Assembly (NCBI GenBank): GCA_040954595.2
Contig: CM082576.2
Location: 8,556,001 to 8,620,000 of the forward strand
Direction: 5' to 3'
DNA: 64,000 nucleotides
From: Balanoglossus misakiensis
Taxonomy: Eukaryota; Hemichordata
A program made the position numbers and the translations under genes. Below the pieces are notes generated by a model. The model made no database searches. It saw only the letters and a program-made list of their open reading frames with translations, and was not told the DNA's origin. How positions within the stretch are numbered: the first letter of the stretch is position 1; the number at the start of each line of letters is the position of its first letter. This document shows positions 37,901-47,954 of the stretch, one piece after another.

Positions 37901-40900
37901 TGCGTGATCTGCAGGTTCATCGACAAATGTAACACTACAGTTGGGGCAATGAGTTACTTGATTGTCTTCCAGACAACACAGCTTTTATTTTGATAGCCAG
38001 TCTGCATTACACATCGAATGCCAGTAAAACACAAGGTTATTTACAAGCAATATCATGGCAACATTCATGAGAATTATGCCACGCAGTGCAGGCACCTTCA
38101 ATTATGGTCACACTACAGGCAGATACACACAGCCATGTCATGCACACGATAAGGTCCAACATGTACATGACACAACCATGTCATATTTGCAGAAATCTGA
38201 GGTACACTGCACCAGATGCCACGACCATGCAATATCCAGGTGTGGCACTGACAGCCACGAGATTTTGGCACTCGATAATTCATGATTCACACGCTCATAA
38301 ATTTTCTTAGAAACAGCAAAGGGGTGGGGTTCAAGAAGGCCATCAATGTTGAATTATCATTACCCACTTCTGAACAATAAATCATAATGATGATACATAA
38401 AAAAGCTTTTATCTCTTAATTTATTCATTATCTGTCTGGAATTTGATCATATTGGCTCATTCATTAGTATTACCAAGCACGGCACTCACCTTGACTTTGG
38501 GAACCACCCTCTTCATACAGTCGGCATTGTGATCTTGCAGCAACTGGGGGAGACTCTTGATGACGCTGATTCTCTGCACTTCTTGACCAGAGCTGTTCAA
38601 AGACAAGGCGGAAATGTGGTCACTCAGGCTGTCCGGCAGACTTGCCATTTCTATTCTAATCTAATCTAATCTAATCTAATCCGGTCGTGCCGGCTATAAG
38701 TCTAAACTCATTACGTGTATCTCAATGCAGGGTCTGTGTCACATTTTTGATGAGGGCGACGGTGAATTCTAATAAAACACATTCCAAAATTGGTCATTTT
38801 TTAATCATGAACTGCCGTGGGAATGTTCCCTTCTTAATTTGGGGCATTCCAGAAAATTTGGAGTCAACCGGGTGGGTTCCAGCTGGACCGCAATGCCACT
38901 GGTAAATGTAGGTTCATGACTATTGATAAATGTCTGCGTCACTAGACTAAAGACACCCACATGCCGATGCGTTCGTTCTCTGGTGTTTACTGACGAAGAC
39001 TGTATGTAGGATGCTGAATTCAGAATATGATATTTCAAACAATGTTTAACATGCACACAAGTCCATGAACATGATCACATCTGCTGCACGCATGTTCACA
39101 ATTCATGACCACATCAACATGTGCAATACATGTACACGTATGTGTGCACACATCCACTCTCAAATGCTACATGTAGGTTTGTTGTTTTCTGACAGTTTCC
39201 CTACTCCACCCTTATTACCGATCAACAGCACTGTATGCATAGAATCCATAATTGACTATTAACCCTTTCTGGCCGGATATCCTACATTGTATATATAGGA
39301 GAAATTCGGATACGTTCCCAGAAAGCCAGGCTTGAAAGGGTAGGCAAGGCTCAAGTTCATTTATCCAAGCACTTTTTAAGAAGCCAGCAATGACCGAAGC
39401 ATTTGAATGGGTCGGGCCCACAACCGAAAGGTACCGTACACTATCCTATGTGACCTACATTTATTATTATATTTATACACTGTACAGTGTACAACTGACC
39501 TGGCGTGACTTTCAAATCCGGTGCAACTCTCCGCAGACAGTACACCCTACTGTGCTTTTAAAATTTCTGAACTTCCAACAATGAGATCCTCGATGACGTT
39601 TCTTTGCAAATATGCAATAAACCCACAACAGTGGCCATCTACATGTATGACGCTGGACATATTGGCAAGGCCGCAAGGCATCACCAGTGGATGAAACCAA
39701 ACAAGGAAGTTCATTATGATGACACTACTGTCCCCATTGAATCTCTGCTTCTTCTTTTTTTTCAAATCATGTTGCCGAGATTAACACACCATACATTTGT
39801 CACCATGATTTACCTATCTGGGATTTTATGGATACACACCTACATGTATACACTGAGCTGCGTGGGATTTATGATTTCACAGCACCTGACTCAATAAAGC
39901 AGGGACTGTCAACATAGGACTCTTAACGATCTCAGTTAGAAATGCTAGTGAAATCTAATTTAAATTTCATGCACATAGCATCCAACCTGCAGCCAATGAA
40001 GAATCCAGTGACTTATCCCCCTTGGATCAACTTCTACATTTTTATTACATTTTCTTTTCAATCAACCACATTACCGTGTATCCTAACAGCCAGGCAGATT
40101 GGGTGAGTTTTAATTAGCTCAACACACATCGAGCCTGATCAAGCTTGTCGACAGTGTAAATATGATCAACTGGTGTACATGTACATGTATGAAAAAGCAG
40201 TACTGAGTACTGCAAGAAATGGCACATGGCCAAGTCGATTAAAATAACCATCAGGATGTGACTGCACCATACCAGGGATGAAATGTTTCTGACTGAAACA
40301 TACGCTGGGTCACATGTGAAAACAACTTCTTAACTACATTTTGTACATACAGCATGATGATTGCTGCGTTTTTAAGAGAAAAACTGAACAACGAGCTAAC
40401 ATTCCGACCAGAATCAACTCTTACATGTACAAATAACAAAAATATTTGCCAACTCAAGAGAACATTCTTTCATGTGCAGTAGACACTGCCCCATTGAGCA
40501 AGACACAATAATAAACCAGTTGATCCTTTCACCTATATCTACATGTAGATTTGAAACGGTGGGCACAAATCATTTGTCATTGAAAGTTGTGGACACACCA
40601 TTTCCTAAATCATCATTAAATGTCTAAAAACACTACATCCAATTTCTTCCTTTTCTAAAGTCAAACTCTGGGTAGCCCCAGTGACAACTGACATGGATCT
40701 ACATGTGCACACTAACCACAGAAAATGAAATCGTTGTGTTTCTCCCCCCAATACAAGGCCCATTGTCATGCCAGCCCCCATAACTCCTGGCCAGGATGGG
40801 TCAGAATGAATGAGCTCAAGGTCTCCCTTGGTTGGGGGTCACTATGAGGTCACCCGTGGTGTAAAAGTTGTGATCTCATTCTGTGCCCATCAAATCACAA

Positions 40901-43900
40901 TTCAGGTCCGTTAAAAGTAATCCACGCGCTGAAAACCCTGCCATTGTTGCAGCTGTGCTCTGAAACCTTTTTTTAGCAACTCGTCCCGAACCCACACCAA
41001 AGTCCACAAAGGGTGGAGATTAATTACGAGCCACTTGCAGTGGCGGCATTCATGGGTCCACATAGCTGATGTTCACTAGGGGCAGATCGAGACGAATCAT
41101 AATGCTTGACTCTACATTATGGGGTGACGGTTTACTAGTTTGGACCACTTGACCGTCCACTTAACCCTTGAAACCAACTGAGAACGGCTACAGTTTGTCA
41201 ACGGTGAAGTGCACGTAAAAAAAAAGGAAAGAGATTGTTTTATTATGTTTGCTTCTAATAATGTGCCTGATTGCTTGTTAAATATTTTACCAGAATCCAA
41301 TGCCTTCATTTCCGACTGTTGACGAAACTATCTCCATGGAGGCCGAAACCATCTCCATGGCTGCCGTGACAATTGAATTCATTATAAGAGATGCATGTGA
41401 CCTTGATACCCACACAGAGGGACCCTCGGCTCGCAGGGATAATGAATACACACCATCCGAAGAAGTCAATGCCATTGTCTCTGCAAAATGGTGCAACCAC
41501 TGAGAATTCAGACAGTCCATTGATGGGGCAGTGCAAGCAGAAACTACGATTTTACACTTGACCTTGGACAGCTACAGAAAAAAAATGCTGATGACAGCCT
41601 TCCCACAGGTGTACGAATACAAATTTACCATCAACTGGAACTTCAACTGCCCAAATCTGTAGGAACTACCAGAGTACAAATGTGCAGTACCGGTGGTAAA
41701 AATGCGATGGAGTGAATACCCCCCCCCCCCACACACACACACACCTTTTTGCCCCAATTCAAAGATCAGCATGGCTATTACGTACTAGACAATGGTGGCC
41801 AATTATGATAATTATACAGACAAAATTCTAAACAAAGGCGAAGCCCTTCTTCTAGACTGGGCTGCTGCAGCGCCATGGCAAACGGCAGGAATACAGGAAA
41901 CATTCATTCAACGGGCAACACAAGTTGCTTGCAGTGATGGTGATATAAATTACCCCTTTCAGCCTTTTGTCCGCAACGTCAAACAGAACAATTGTCCGGG
42001 ACTGTAAATTTACAGCGATGCTTTCAGAATTTGTATGCCCCCACCCTCCCCGCCATAATTATGCATTTTCCTCTTGTCCATTACTTGGCGTTAAACCATT
42101 GCCTCGCGGCCAATGATGATACCTGCTCCGTGAGCCGGAACAGCGGATCATCCCATTCTCAGAGTCAATGTCAATGCCAGGGTCTCGTGGGGGTCGGGAC
42201 CTGTCACCAGCTCGGCTGGACGTCAAAAGAAATGGTTACAGTATTCTTGTCGCTGGCTGTCACTCGAAACCTGTGATATACGGTTTCACAGCACGACGCC
42301 AAACTAAAAAGAATCAGTTTACCCCAACGAGTCCGCTGACCCATGCCGGGAAATGTCAGATGTAGCTAACACAACCGCGCCATACACACAAATACACAGA
42401 GATATAATGATGCACATTATTTCAATCCTTACAATGAACATTTTCCTTGAAAGAACACATTTTCTTTCAAACAGTTGGATTACGGTTGGATTACAATGTA
42501 CACCTGTCACCTGACTGCAATGCTTTTGAGTGAGTGAGTGAGTGAGTGAGTGAGTGAGTGAGTGAGTGAGTGAGTGAGTGAGTGAGTGAGTGAGCGAATG
42601 AGACAGATAGAGAGTTTCCTATGCCCGAGAAGATCTCACCCAAGCCAAGGCAAGGATGGAACTTCTGGGGTCATTGCACCGACGACATCACCACCCTCCA
42701 AGACTCCTCACCTCACAACTGAGCACGCACCGACTCAAATCGCGGGACTTGTGAGGTGCATTTGTCACGTTCGCCACTCGGGCAATCAGACTAAGAGACG
42801 ACACTGTAGGCGTTTACATGTAACGCAATTCTGGTTTATTGCAGGCCAGTAATTGTCCGGCAATGGGAGGAAGAATACAAACTGGGAAAATTTGATTTAC
42901 CGTTTTGTTATTCCGAAATACTTGATTATTATCTCATGGGTGTGATACAATGAACCTCTTTAAGTAAGGAATTTCACTTTTTTGCATTATGTGATTCGAG
43001 TTTTGTCCAGCTTATGCACATGGTCACGCGAGACTAAAATTCCAGAGAAATTTGCACTGGAATTTTCTTGACGCAAAGACATGTTCCTGCTGAATGCAAA
43101 TATAACTTCACCAAAATAAAGAATATAAAACCTGCCTAGATACAGCTATAATTGATTAAATGCCTCTTGGCGAAATTCTCTTGAGATACATATATACAAT
43201 ATGTATGCATACTTCTGGGACAATACAGCCACCTCAAACACACACACGTATGTATCATTATCTACTGAAATCTCCATACTTGGATGAACCGTCAGAAAAT
43301 CCAGATACCATCTTGACACTTTGCCTGGGGCCAGCACACACACACACACATCGAGATCCCACGGCATGTTAGGTTTCCATGGAAACCATTCTAAAAATAA
43401 CGCAGCTTCGCAGTATTTCAAGACATGAAGAAACACATCAAACCAAACAATCGGTGATCATAAAAAAGAGATATCTAAAATTACTCGGCCCGTTGCTATG
43501 CTCCACCCCCACCCCCCCCCCCCCCCTCTCCCCGAGGCTGCAGTGTGATGGAGTGAATGGAGCTTGCATTGAAAATGCCCTCTTGGCACTAATCAGGCAT
43601 GGTGTATTAGCACATGACACCCCTGATTAAGCACTCTATTGGAAGGGGTAATACACAAAGTAGTTTCCAACAGTTGGCTTCTGGCACAACAAGTGCTCAG
43701 TTGTGCCTTCTGTGGATAATGGAATAAAAAGGTCATTTGCGAAAGCTGGAGAGGTTGATATGCCAACTCTGCTTCCAGACTCTTCTGTGCAATAGGAAAA
43801 AAAATTAAGTCAGTAGAAATGGAATGGGAATAATTCACTTGACTTTTAGCCAGCACAGATCAAAACAAAGAACGCAAATGGAACTCTTACTGTTCATTGA

Positions 43901-46900
43901 AGAACAATGGTAGAGGGTTACCACTATTGTGTATGTGGTACTTGGGCAAGTCAATGAATAATCTACATCTTCTCAACATAATAATTACATTATTGTGTAC
44001 TAAGATGTACTGAAAGTGAAATAGTCCATGTCAATTTTCCATTTTCTTATAGTAAACAGGAGGAATTCAAAAGGAAAGAAGTCAGAAAGACAAGGAGGGA
44101 GACAACAGTGATTGTCAGTATACTGACTACATGTACCTGTGCTCCAAAGACACCAAGAATATTATTTCACGATCACCAACCCCATTTCCAGGAGTGATGT
44201 ATTGCCAAATGTAAATTACATAACTGTGAAGAAAAAAAACACACACATCGAGCTATAGAAAGGCAGAGACATGCCCAGCAGCACTGTGGCACATTTTGTC
44301 AAATCAACCGCTGTCACGATGCTGTGAACGCTCAAACAATGCCCCAGGTAGGACTGGGTGCAGCCATCCTGCAATCCTTTCAAAGAAAACAAACTGGGAT
44401 AAACAGCAGTGGAACCAAGTAGTACACAACACATTCACCTCCAGACTGGCGGCCACTCCAGTTGTCAACACAACTGGAGAGGCGACTTTTGTTTTGTTGA
44501 ATTACTGGAGGAAATCTGTTGTAAAGAGACTTCTATTCTTGGGGGCTCTGGAGAGTATGTAACAATGGACATTGGTTCCCCATGTGCGGTTTCTGGTCAC
44601 AACTATTTTGACACTCTGCCACATTTCTCTTTGCCCCCACCGGCCATCAGTACGTGAGCAGGGTATTGTACCATACACGTCGGGCAAATTGGCTTTTTAA
44701 TTCCAACCTGTCCTGAAGGCTGTGTTTGACTAATGAAAACCAAATCTGCACAACAGACTATTCTTGTGAAAAAGAAAGAGACAGAGACAGGGAGAGGGGG
44801 AAAGGAATGTGCAGGGCAGATCTGGAAAACAGCTCATCACACACAGGGGGCACTACCTGTCCACTATGTGTCACTGTCTCACACAGTACATGTATGTGCT
44901 CAGTCAAGCTCACACGTACATGTACACACTGCCATTTCATATTGAGAAGATTCCAGTTGCCCTGAGAGATGTTTGTTCAAATTCAATATCCTGCAAGTTC
45001 AACAGGGGAGTCTGACAGCCTTCAAATGGAGCACATTTGCCACTTCAAACTCATGCCTACTTGGAGTAAGGAGGTCACAAACATACCTCTTGCACATCAC
45101 AATGAGGTTACAAGCAAAGTGGAATTCACAGCATTAAAAAAAAACCATTTCGAAAAAAGAAAGACCGTTTATCCCTCACCCTACACAAGACAATCTCCAA
45201 AACACAATACCCACCCCACCTCAATCACAGACTGAAGTCTGACACTCCGTCTTTTCCATTGCCAGCACAAAAAAGGCATCAGCCAGTTTGCTGTTTGCTT
45301 GATGACCCAAGAAAGATAATCCTTCAGTCCAGAACCTGCCAACTGCAAACAGTTATCCTCAGCTGAGTGGACAATAAAGTGACCCTCTTAAGTCAATATT
45401 ACTAAGCATAATAACAGTGTTAAATTTCTTCAAAAGGGGACAATACCACCACATCCAGCAACATCTTTCAATCAGTCCGGGCATTCAAAGAGCTTGAACA
45501 AACAACTTTGAACAAGTCACTACTCCTCAATACGTGTGCATCTACATGAAGTATCACAACTAATGCGCTCAATCTCTTGACTCGGAAGTTTGTTGGCATT
45601 TTTTCTTCATTACACTGTTGTTATTTCGAATAGAAATCTAAACACTCTGACTGATTCACAAATCACATTGTTAGATCCCTGGTACAGGGAACGTGGGGTT
45701 AAAGGGTTTGAAAAATCTACAACCAAACCAAAAGTTGAAAAAGGACCAGTACAGTACTGAGAGACAGTTAGTTCACTGGTGAGAAAAAAGGTACCAACAT
45801 CATGTTTAATTAGATGCCAGGATTTCATGCCTAGAGCACTCACCATAGTAATCGGAGGTTATACACCACAGTATGACAGCCCTTTCTTCAAAACTCAGAA
45901 GTACATGTGTATGTGTTTTGATTCACTGTCACTTACTAAAATGGTGACTGCTAAAATGTGGGCTTTCTTTTCAGAACCATAGCAGATAATTACTAGTAGT
46001 AGTAATTATACATGTAGGAAAGCCAAAATATGGAATCTTCAGTGCTTTCGCTGAATTATTTTACATTGTAGGCCCCACAAGATCTGAATATTTCCACAGC
46101 AAGGCAACGTTCAGAGCACAGTATTCTTGGAATGCTGCCAGGGGTATCAGCAGTCAAACATGTGTTTGTCTGTGTGTGTGTGATACCACTGTCCAACTCA
46201 AACATACTATCTTGATCCAATTAGAGCTCCATGGATGGGTACTAAAACAAACACACAAATCTGTATGATGGCCGACTGAAAATAATCCTCATCCATTACT
46301 TTTTTCACATTTCTAGCATTGTGTCATGCAGACCATGCCAAACAGGGTCACACAGTGCATCAACCACCGGGCCCCAATGGCACACACAGAATGTATTCCT
46401 AACAATGATGACCCTTTTCCCTACAGCGAGACAATCATATTGCCAGTGAGAGACCAGATCAAACACTGGAAGCATGGGCACTATGAGTGCTGACCTCTTT
46501 TGAGTTGCATGACCCATGATGTGTCACTGCACTTAGATTGTATAAGTGTTATTTTGGGGTGAAACAAAAACAAAATTAATTGCCAGAAAATTCCAGTGTG
46601 GCTGGCAAAATAGAAATCTTTCATGCACCATAAAGTGTGAAGCACACCTGAAGTTGGTAGACCTGTAGCAAGAAACAAGGTGTTGACACCACATGACCAC
46701 AACATATCCAAAAGATTATATACACAAAATACCAGTCAGCAAAAGGGGGGAGGGTGGAATTCACATTTACACTATGAAATAAACTCATAAATGGCACATT
46801 TCGATTCAGGTCTCTTTTTTACATGAGAAAGTTATGAAAGTTGCTGGTACCACACCACTGCTAACAGCTAAGGTTTACCTCACAAGACCAGAATCACAAT

Positions 46901-47776
46901 TTGTGACATTGTGTACATTTCATTCACAAATTGTGATTTTGATCATCATTCTGTCATATCATGGAGTTATGTTTCTGACTTCAACCCGTGTCTGGTTTCA
47001 CATAAATCCAGTTCGAGCACAACAAGGGTGTACACAGTCACCAATATTTGAAACCATGGCCACGGGTGTCTGGGAAAGCATTGCTGACATTGAAATTTGA
47101 ACTACGCCACACAAGTGCACTGTGCTAGTGAACTTTCGGAACATGTCATGTCATTATAACCTTCGTCCCACGCAGCTACACGACGTAGAACTGGAATAGT
47201 GGGCTGCAAACGTGTGATACAGAGACCCTGGGGAGTGGCCCAGGTAACTACGACACAGTTCTTAGTGTAATACTACATGCTGTCACTTTCAAGTTTTCGA
47301 CAACTTCGTTTTGAGTTTCCAGTCGGGTAACGTTACATAATAAGGTTATTCACACAAAAGTTGTTGGCATGGGAACGTTATTGCCTTAGGCGAGGGATAT
47401 TCGCAGACGCCGAGCTATATTCAGGAAGTGCGATAAAAACAACTACAGGAGAGGGTGTTGCTGCGAACGTTATTGGTGGGGTTAGTACGGGTCGAAGGTG
47501 TCGCCATTCAACTCACCTGAGCAGGTAGACTGCACGTTCGATATCACCGAGCTTCTCGTCAACAGTTAGCCTGTCAATCTCCTCTGGAGACTGCAAATAA
47601 ATAATCGTGCAAATTAACATCCATTGCGTTTGTTCAACGTTCAAACCACACACAATTTTGAAACGAGGAGGTGATATACTGCTGACACAAACCTTGAGCC
47701 CTTTCGTGATGGTTCTTTCCAAACTCAGCTCTGCAAAACTCTCGGCTAGTTGGTCAGCTCCTTCAGGCCACTCCAT
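16896..47776 (-). CDS. Protein phosphatase 4 regulatory subunit 4, whole gene (24 coding exons, 870 aa)
   Basis: The 24 exons listed separately sum to 2613 nt and join in frame across every GT-AG junction, giving 870 residues plus stop; vertebrate PPP4R4 is about 873. Recognition rests on collinear segments such as EIDRLTVDEKLGDIERAVYL, VDYEVRGCMCRQLD, ILPELVELSNDEESFVRLAA and LAQDPVANVRLKFCHLLP. PPP4R4 is a HEAT-repeat scaffold that binds the PP4 catalytic subunit and acts mainly in the cytoplasm (family knowledge). HEAT-like helices run from about residue 55 to 660. A charged coiled-coil (ADQRKEEEERLLIELEEKEK) lies at about 685-705, and a Ser/Lys-rich low-complexity tail ends KPRRKISKS. Introns range from about 0.16 to 8.9 kb. 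The ATG at 47774-47776 starts an exon just downstream of a CpG-rich promoter. Confidence 0.95.
17116..17206 (-). CDS. PPP4R4 coding exon 23
   Basis: Acceptor CTTGATCAG, donor AG|GTACGT, phase 1 in and phase 2 out. It encodes a low-complexity Ser/Thr-rich stretch, GYSVKKSGSSRKSSATSTSS and onward to DSKP, typical of the family's disordered tail. Confidence 0.85.
17475..17560 (-). CDS. PPP4R4 coding exon 22
   Basis: Acceptor TATCTTGTAG, donor G|GTAAGT, phase 2 in and phase 1 out. It encodes RPRKGSDGSAAQATAQNVVK and a short Ser-rich end. A related sequence lies upstream at 18762-18821. Confidence 0.85.
17863..17886 (+). repeat. Poly(T) tract, 24 nt
   Basis: An uninterrupted T run in the PPP4R4 intron between exons 22 and 21. 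On the minus strand it reads as poly(A). It may be the tail of an old retrocopy, but nothing adjacent is recognisable. Confidence 0.8.
18762..18821 (-). CDS. Possible duplicated cassette exon of PPP4R4
   Basis: The acceptor CACCTCTACAG is followed by ACCCAGA and a GGATCTGATGGCA block, both shared with exon 22. The segment is 60 nt, phase 2 at both ends, and would insert 20 residues (RPRSRGGSDGNIIGLKATPT) without disturbing the frame. The only compatible donor is AAG|GTCCTC, which is weak. It may be a rarely used exon or a decayed duplicate. Confidence 0.35.
19667..19760 (-). CDS. PPP4R4 coding exon 21
   Basis: Acceptor CCATCCCAG, donor AG|GTAAAT, phase 1 in and phase 2 out. It encodes GNKMVKSLSSAKSSKTGKNS and a Pro/Ser end, part of the disordered tail. 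Confidence 0.85.
21190..21297 (-). CDS. PPP4R4 coding exon 20
   Basis: Donor G|GTCAGT, phase 1 in and out. Two in-frame acceptors are possible. AAAG at the 21297 end gives GSKTAKSSNVSG; CAG at 21286-21288 starts the exon at 21285 and drops four residues. The exon continues with a Pro/Ser-rich segment (NSSLLPGPPPHLSSN). Confidence 0.8.
21931..22114 (-). CDS. PPP4R4 coding exon 19 (coiled coil)
   Basis: Acceptor CCACCTCCAG, donor G|GTACGT, phase 0 in and phase 1 out. It encodes the charged coiled-coil IADQRKEEEERLLIELEEKE, corresponding to the Glu/Lys-rich helix after the HEAT region in vertebrate PPP4R4, and then a Lys/Ser-rich stretch. Confidence 0.92.
22304..22345 (-). CDS. PPP4R4 coding exon 18 (42 nt)
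   Basis: A micro-sized exon with acceptor CTTCTGCAG and donor TCG|GTAAGT, phase 0 at both ends. It encodes SVLELDKIQISMES, closely matching the family's VLELDR-x-E-x-SMD segment between the HEAT repeats and the coiled coil. Confidence 0.93.
22504..22796 (-). CDS. PPP4R4 coding exon 17 (most conserved HEAT block)
   Basis: Acceptor CCCCAG, donor CTT|GTGAGT, phase 1 in and phase 0 out. It encodes WKRILFMDICKILMEMFSKV, then ELAQDPVANVRLKFCHLLPA and RRLMAHEKDRDV. This is the strongest single match to PPP4R4. Confidence 0.97.
23007..23112 (-). CDS. PPP4R4 coding exon 16
   Basis: Acceptor GATGCCAACAG, donor G|GTATGG, phase 0 in and phase 1 out. It encodes RVLPVKLAAARTICVFIRHN, corresponding to the VLPVQKAASRTLCIFLRYN segment of the vertebrate protein, and then NRKLEQRQDLC. 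Confidence 0.95.
23381..23563 (-). CDS. PPP4R4 coding exon 15
   Basis: Acceptor TTTGATTTCAG, donor AAT|GTGAGT, phase 0 at both ends. It encodes LSDLVPALMAAESLAACSRR and CLTSDQIYYKFLPVLFKHL, matching LPDLIPALTAAEQRAA and SSDQIYYRFL of the family. Confidence 0.96.
24820..25898 (+). CDS. Candidate nested small gene on the plus strand, partial (4 segments)
   Basis: Inside a PPP4R4 intron, opposite strand. Segments 24820-24883 (donor G|GTGAGT), 25229-25346 (acceptor after a T-rich tract, donor AG|GTAACA), 25593-25648 (acceptor TTTTACACAG, donor G|GTAATG) and 25888-25898 (acceptor TTTTCTTCTGTAG) join in a consistent frame. They give 82 residues plus stop TGA, including LGVEPKFGGEGRKLTTRLGR, then MTAYPLTKDEIVKAKTTYLE and LAQLYIALYPVALGECDKGV. 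The first ATG in frame is at 25264, giving a minimum of about 49 residues; any 5' exons are not identified. I recognise no family. Phase consistency over three short introns is suggestive, but the splice sites were chosen by eye. Confidence 0.3.
25991..26074 (-). CDS. PPP4R4 coding exon 14
   Basis: Acceptor CACACCTAG, donor AAG|GTAACG, phase 0 at both ends. It encodes VLEGLVPHIPETLEMFAKGG and NVVTESK, matching the family's VLDALIDHLPEILELM region. Confidence 0.94.
26305..26382 (-). CDS. PPP4R4 coding exon 13
   Basis: Acceptor CCCCCACAG, donor GAG|GTAGGT, phase 0 at both ends. It encodes VAKLLGSSVVTIQQELISLL and KDDSTE, the counterpart of VSKLLNSGVYLIHKELITLL in vertebrates. Confidence 0.95.
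26889..26906 (+). repeat. Poly(G)-rich tract
   Basis: A nearly uninterrupted run of G immediately beside the donor of PPP4R4 exon 12. On the minus strand the transcript carries poly(C) just after the splice site. Confidence 0.7.
26916..27035 (-). CDS. PPP4R4 coding exon 12
   Basis: Acceptor TCTTTACCAG, donor GAG|GTGAGC, phase 0 at both ends. It encodes CMVLFAGARNFKAELYSTFS and CDDPHRLVRRTVACGFHE, matching VDPKNFHMELYSTF and DPEVPVRYTIAICFYE of the family. Confidence 0.95.
28413..28490 (-). CDS. PPP4R4 coding exon 11
   Basis: Acceptor CCCTTGCAG, donor CCT|GTAAGT, phase 0 at both ends. It encodes TPNVLNIFEEEDSYAECRQC and AAYNFP, with the conserved C-A-x-NFP of the family at its end. Confidence 0.9.
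30281..30381 (-). CDS. PPP4R4 coding exon 10
   Basis: Acceptor TTCCTTTTCAG, donor ATG|GTGAGT, phase 1 in and phase 0 out. It encodes VNLNEDQKIWFLNFYRRLCV and LGLMDGKSKSSDRM, matching TPDQHLRFLEFYKKLCTLGL of the family. Confidence 0.92.
30912..31034 (-). CDS. PPP4R4 coding exon 9
   Basis: Acceptor CTCCTCGTAG, donor G|GTGAGA, phase 1 at both ends. It encodes ETCVNTIIPLMCRFCENAFQ and FGRLCHGLS, the counterpart of the family's ILPLVKSFCEKSF and LGKLCHGLYG. A cryptic TAG acceptor inside would shorten the exon but break the family alignment. Confidence 0.92.
31300..31421 (-). CDS. PPP4R4 coding exon 8
   Basis: Acceptor TTTTCTTGTAG, donor G|GTGAGT, phase 2 in and phase 1 out. It encodes ESTKSAILPELVELSNDEES and FVRLAALETVVSLLSLLDD, a canonical HEAT repeat of the family. 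Confidence 0.96.
32569..33037 (+). repeat. Short tandem/interspersed duplication in a PPP4R4 intron
   Basis: Two related blocks recur. Block B (TGTTGACATGTACA, then AATTCAAAAGGGGACAATGA in one copy) is at 32569-32629 and 32918-32977. Block A (AATGTGTT...TTCACAACTGTCA) is at 32842-32895 and 32979-33037. The order B..A-B-A suggests local tandem duplication with divergence. Confidence 0.65.
33673..33780 (-). CDS. PPP4R4 coding exon 7
   Basis: Acceptor CCGATTCCACAG, donor GG|GTAAGC, phase 2 at both ends. It encodes IKKEILPLVTSLCQDVDYEV and RGCMCRQLDAVARGL, almost identical in plan to the vertebrate IKREILPLVKSLCQDVEYEV block. Confidence 0.97.
34089..34195 (-). CDS. PPP4R4 coding exon 6
   Basis: Acceptor CATCTTCGCAG, donor AT|GTAAGT, phase 0 in and phase 2 out. 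It encodes ILTIAINKGQLSQSVHSRLA and SCKILGRIATKFDSF, matching QLSQTVQSRLVSCKILGKLTNKFD. Confidence 0.95.
34516..34589 (-). CDS. PPP4R4 coding exon 5
   Basis: Acceptor TTCATCTGCAG, donor GAG|GTAAGT, phase 1 in and phase 0 out. It encodes IAYSWLETLLEVISHLPKDI and IKKE, matching the family's AWLETLLSVIEVLPKE. Confidence 0.95.
36836..37110 (+). mobile_element. Degraded non-LTR retrotransposon (LINE) 3' fragment
   Basis: Two conceptual segments in the order and spacing typical of the reverse-transcriptase C-terminus: MYKVMNNLAPAYLN at 36868-36909, then NGVKIWNSLPAGLNPAFLLF from 37014. The frame shifts between them and stops interrupt both, so this is a dead relic. Such x-MxKxxN-LAP-YL and GVxxWNSLP motifs are characteristic of Jockey/CR1/RTE-like ORF2 ends. 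It lies in the PPP4R4 intron between exons 5 and 4, antisense to that gene. Confidence 0.7.
37627..37774 (-). CDS. PPP4R4 coding exon 4
   Basis: Acceptor GCACCAACAG, donor G|GTAGGT, phase 0 in and phase 1 out. It encodes EVLHVAGSDVQVAATQSFLH and VFAQTFLQSMLLSIDNRDP, matching ALHVAGVEMQLTAAMSFL and HLEHRD of the family. Confidence 0.95.
38490..38592 (-). CDS. PPP4R4 coding exon 3
   Basis: Acceptor GTCTTTGAACAG, donor AAG|GTGAGT, phase 2 in and phase 0 out. It encodes SGQEVQRISVIKSLPQLLQD and CMKRVVPKVK, matching the SVIANLPFLM and LRRVLPKV segments of the family. Confidence 0.95.
38656..38680 (+). repeat. (CTAAT)5 microsatellite
   Basis: Five perfect pentanucleotide units about 65 bp upstream of PPP4R4 exon 3 in transcript sense. 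Confidence 0.9.
42528..42593 (+). repeat. (GAGT)n microsatellite, about 16 units
   Basis: A perfect tetranucleotide array within PPP4R4 intron 2, ending with one interrupted unit. Confidence 0.95.
47517..47590 (-). CDS. PPP4R4 coding exon 2
   Basis: Acceptor TTATTTGCAG, donor AG|GTGAGT, phase 0 in and phase 2 out. It encodes SPEEIDRLTVDEKLGDIERA and VYLL, nearly the same as the vertebrate TPEEIERLTVDEDLSDIERAVYLL segment. Confidence 0.97.
47693..47776 (-). CDS. PPP4R4 coding exon 1
   Basis: 28 codons, MEWPEGADQLAESFAELSLE then RTITKGLK, ending in phase 0 at donor AAG|GTTTGT. The N-terminus differs from vertebrates, as is usual before the EEIDRLTV block, but phase and position fit. In transcript sense, stops just upstream leave this as the natural start. 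Confidence 0.9.
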
Positions 47777-47954
47777 CGTTAGTTTTATCTTCCCACTCGT
47801 CCCATATATTTGATATGTTGTTGATCAATAAAAAATGTAAATTCTCAATAACTAGACAGCCTAAACAGTCCGGGTTGTCATGGTAAACGAGCGAGATTTA
47901 CAGATTAATCGGTTACATTTTCCGAGTTCAATAGTACACCACAGTACACAAACA

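Larger units (their letters stand above)
38593..47516 (-). other. PPP4R4 intron 2 (8.9 kb)
   Basis: The largest intron. I find no coding exon on either strand. It holds a GTGA microsatellite (42528-42593), a CTAAT pentanucleotide array next to the exon 3 acceptor (38656-38680), C-rich homopolymers near 41720 and 43507, and a 21-bp tandem duplication at 41321-41362. CpG is scarce until about 47.1 kb. Confidence 0.8.

Noticed and set aside
39261-39342. Short inverted TAACCCTTTC...GAAAGGGTA ends suggesting a miniature element
   Set aside because: Only about 8-10 bp pair, the interior match is poor and no target duplication is evident, so I do not call it an element.
42528-42593. Regular short repeats considered as a CRISPR-like array
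   Set aside because: These are simple tetranucleotide repeats without spacers in a eukaryotic intron.
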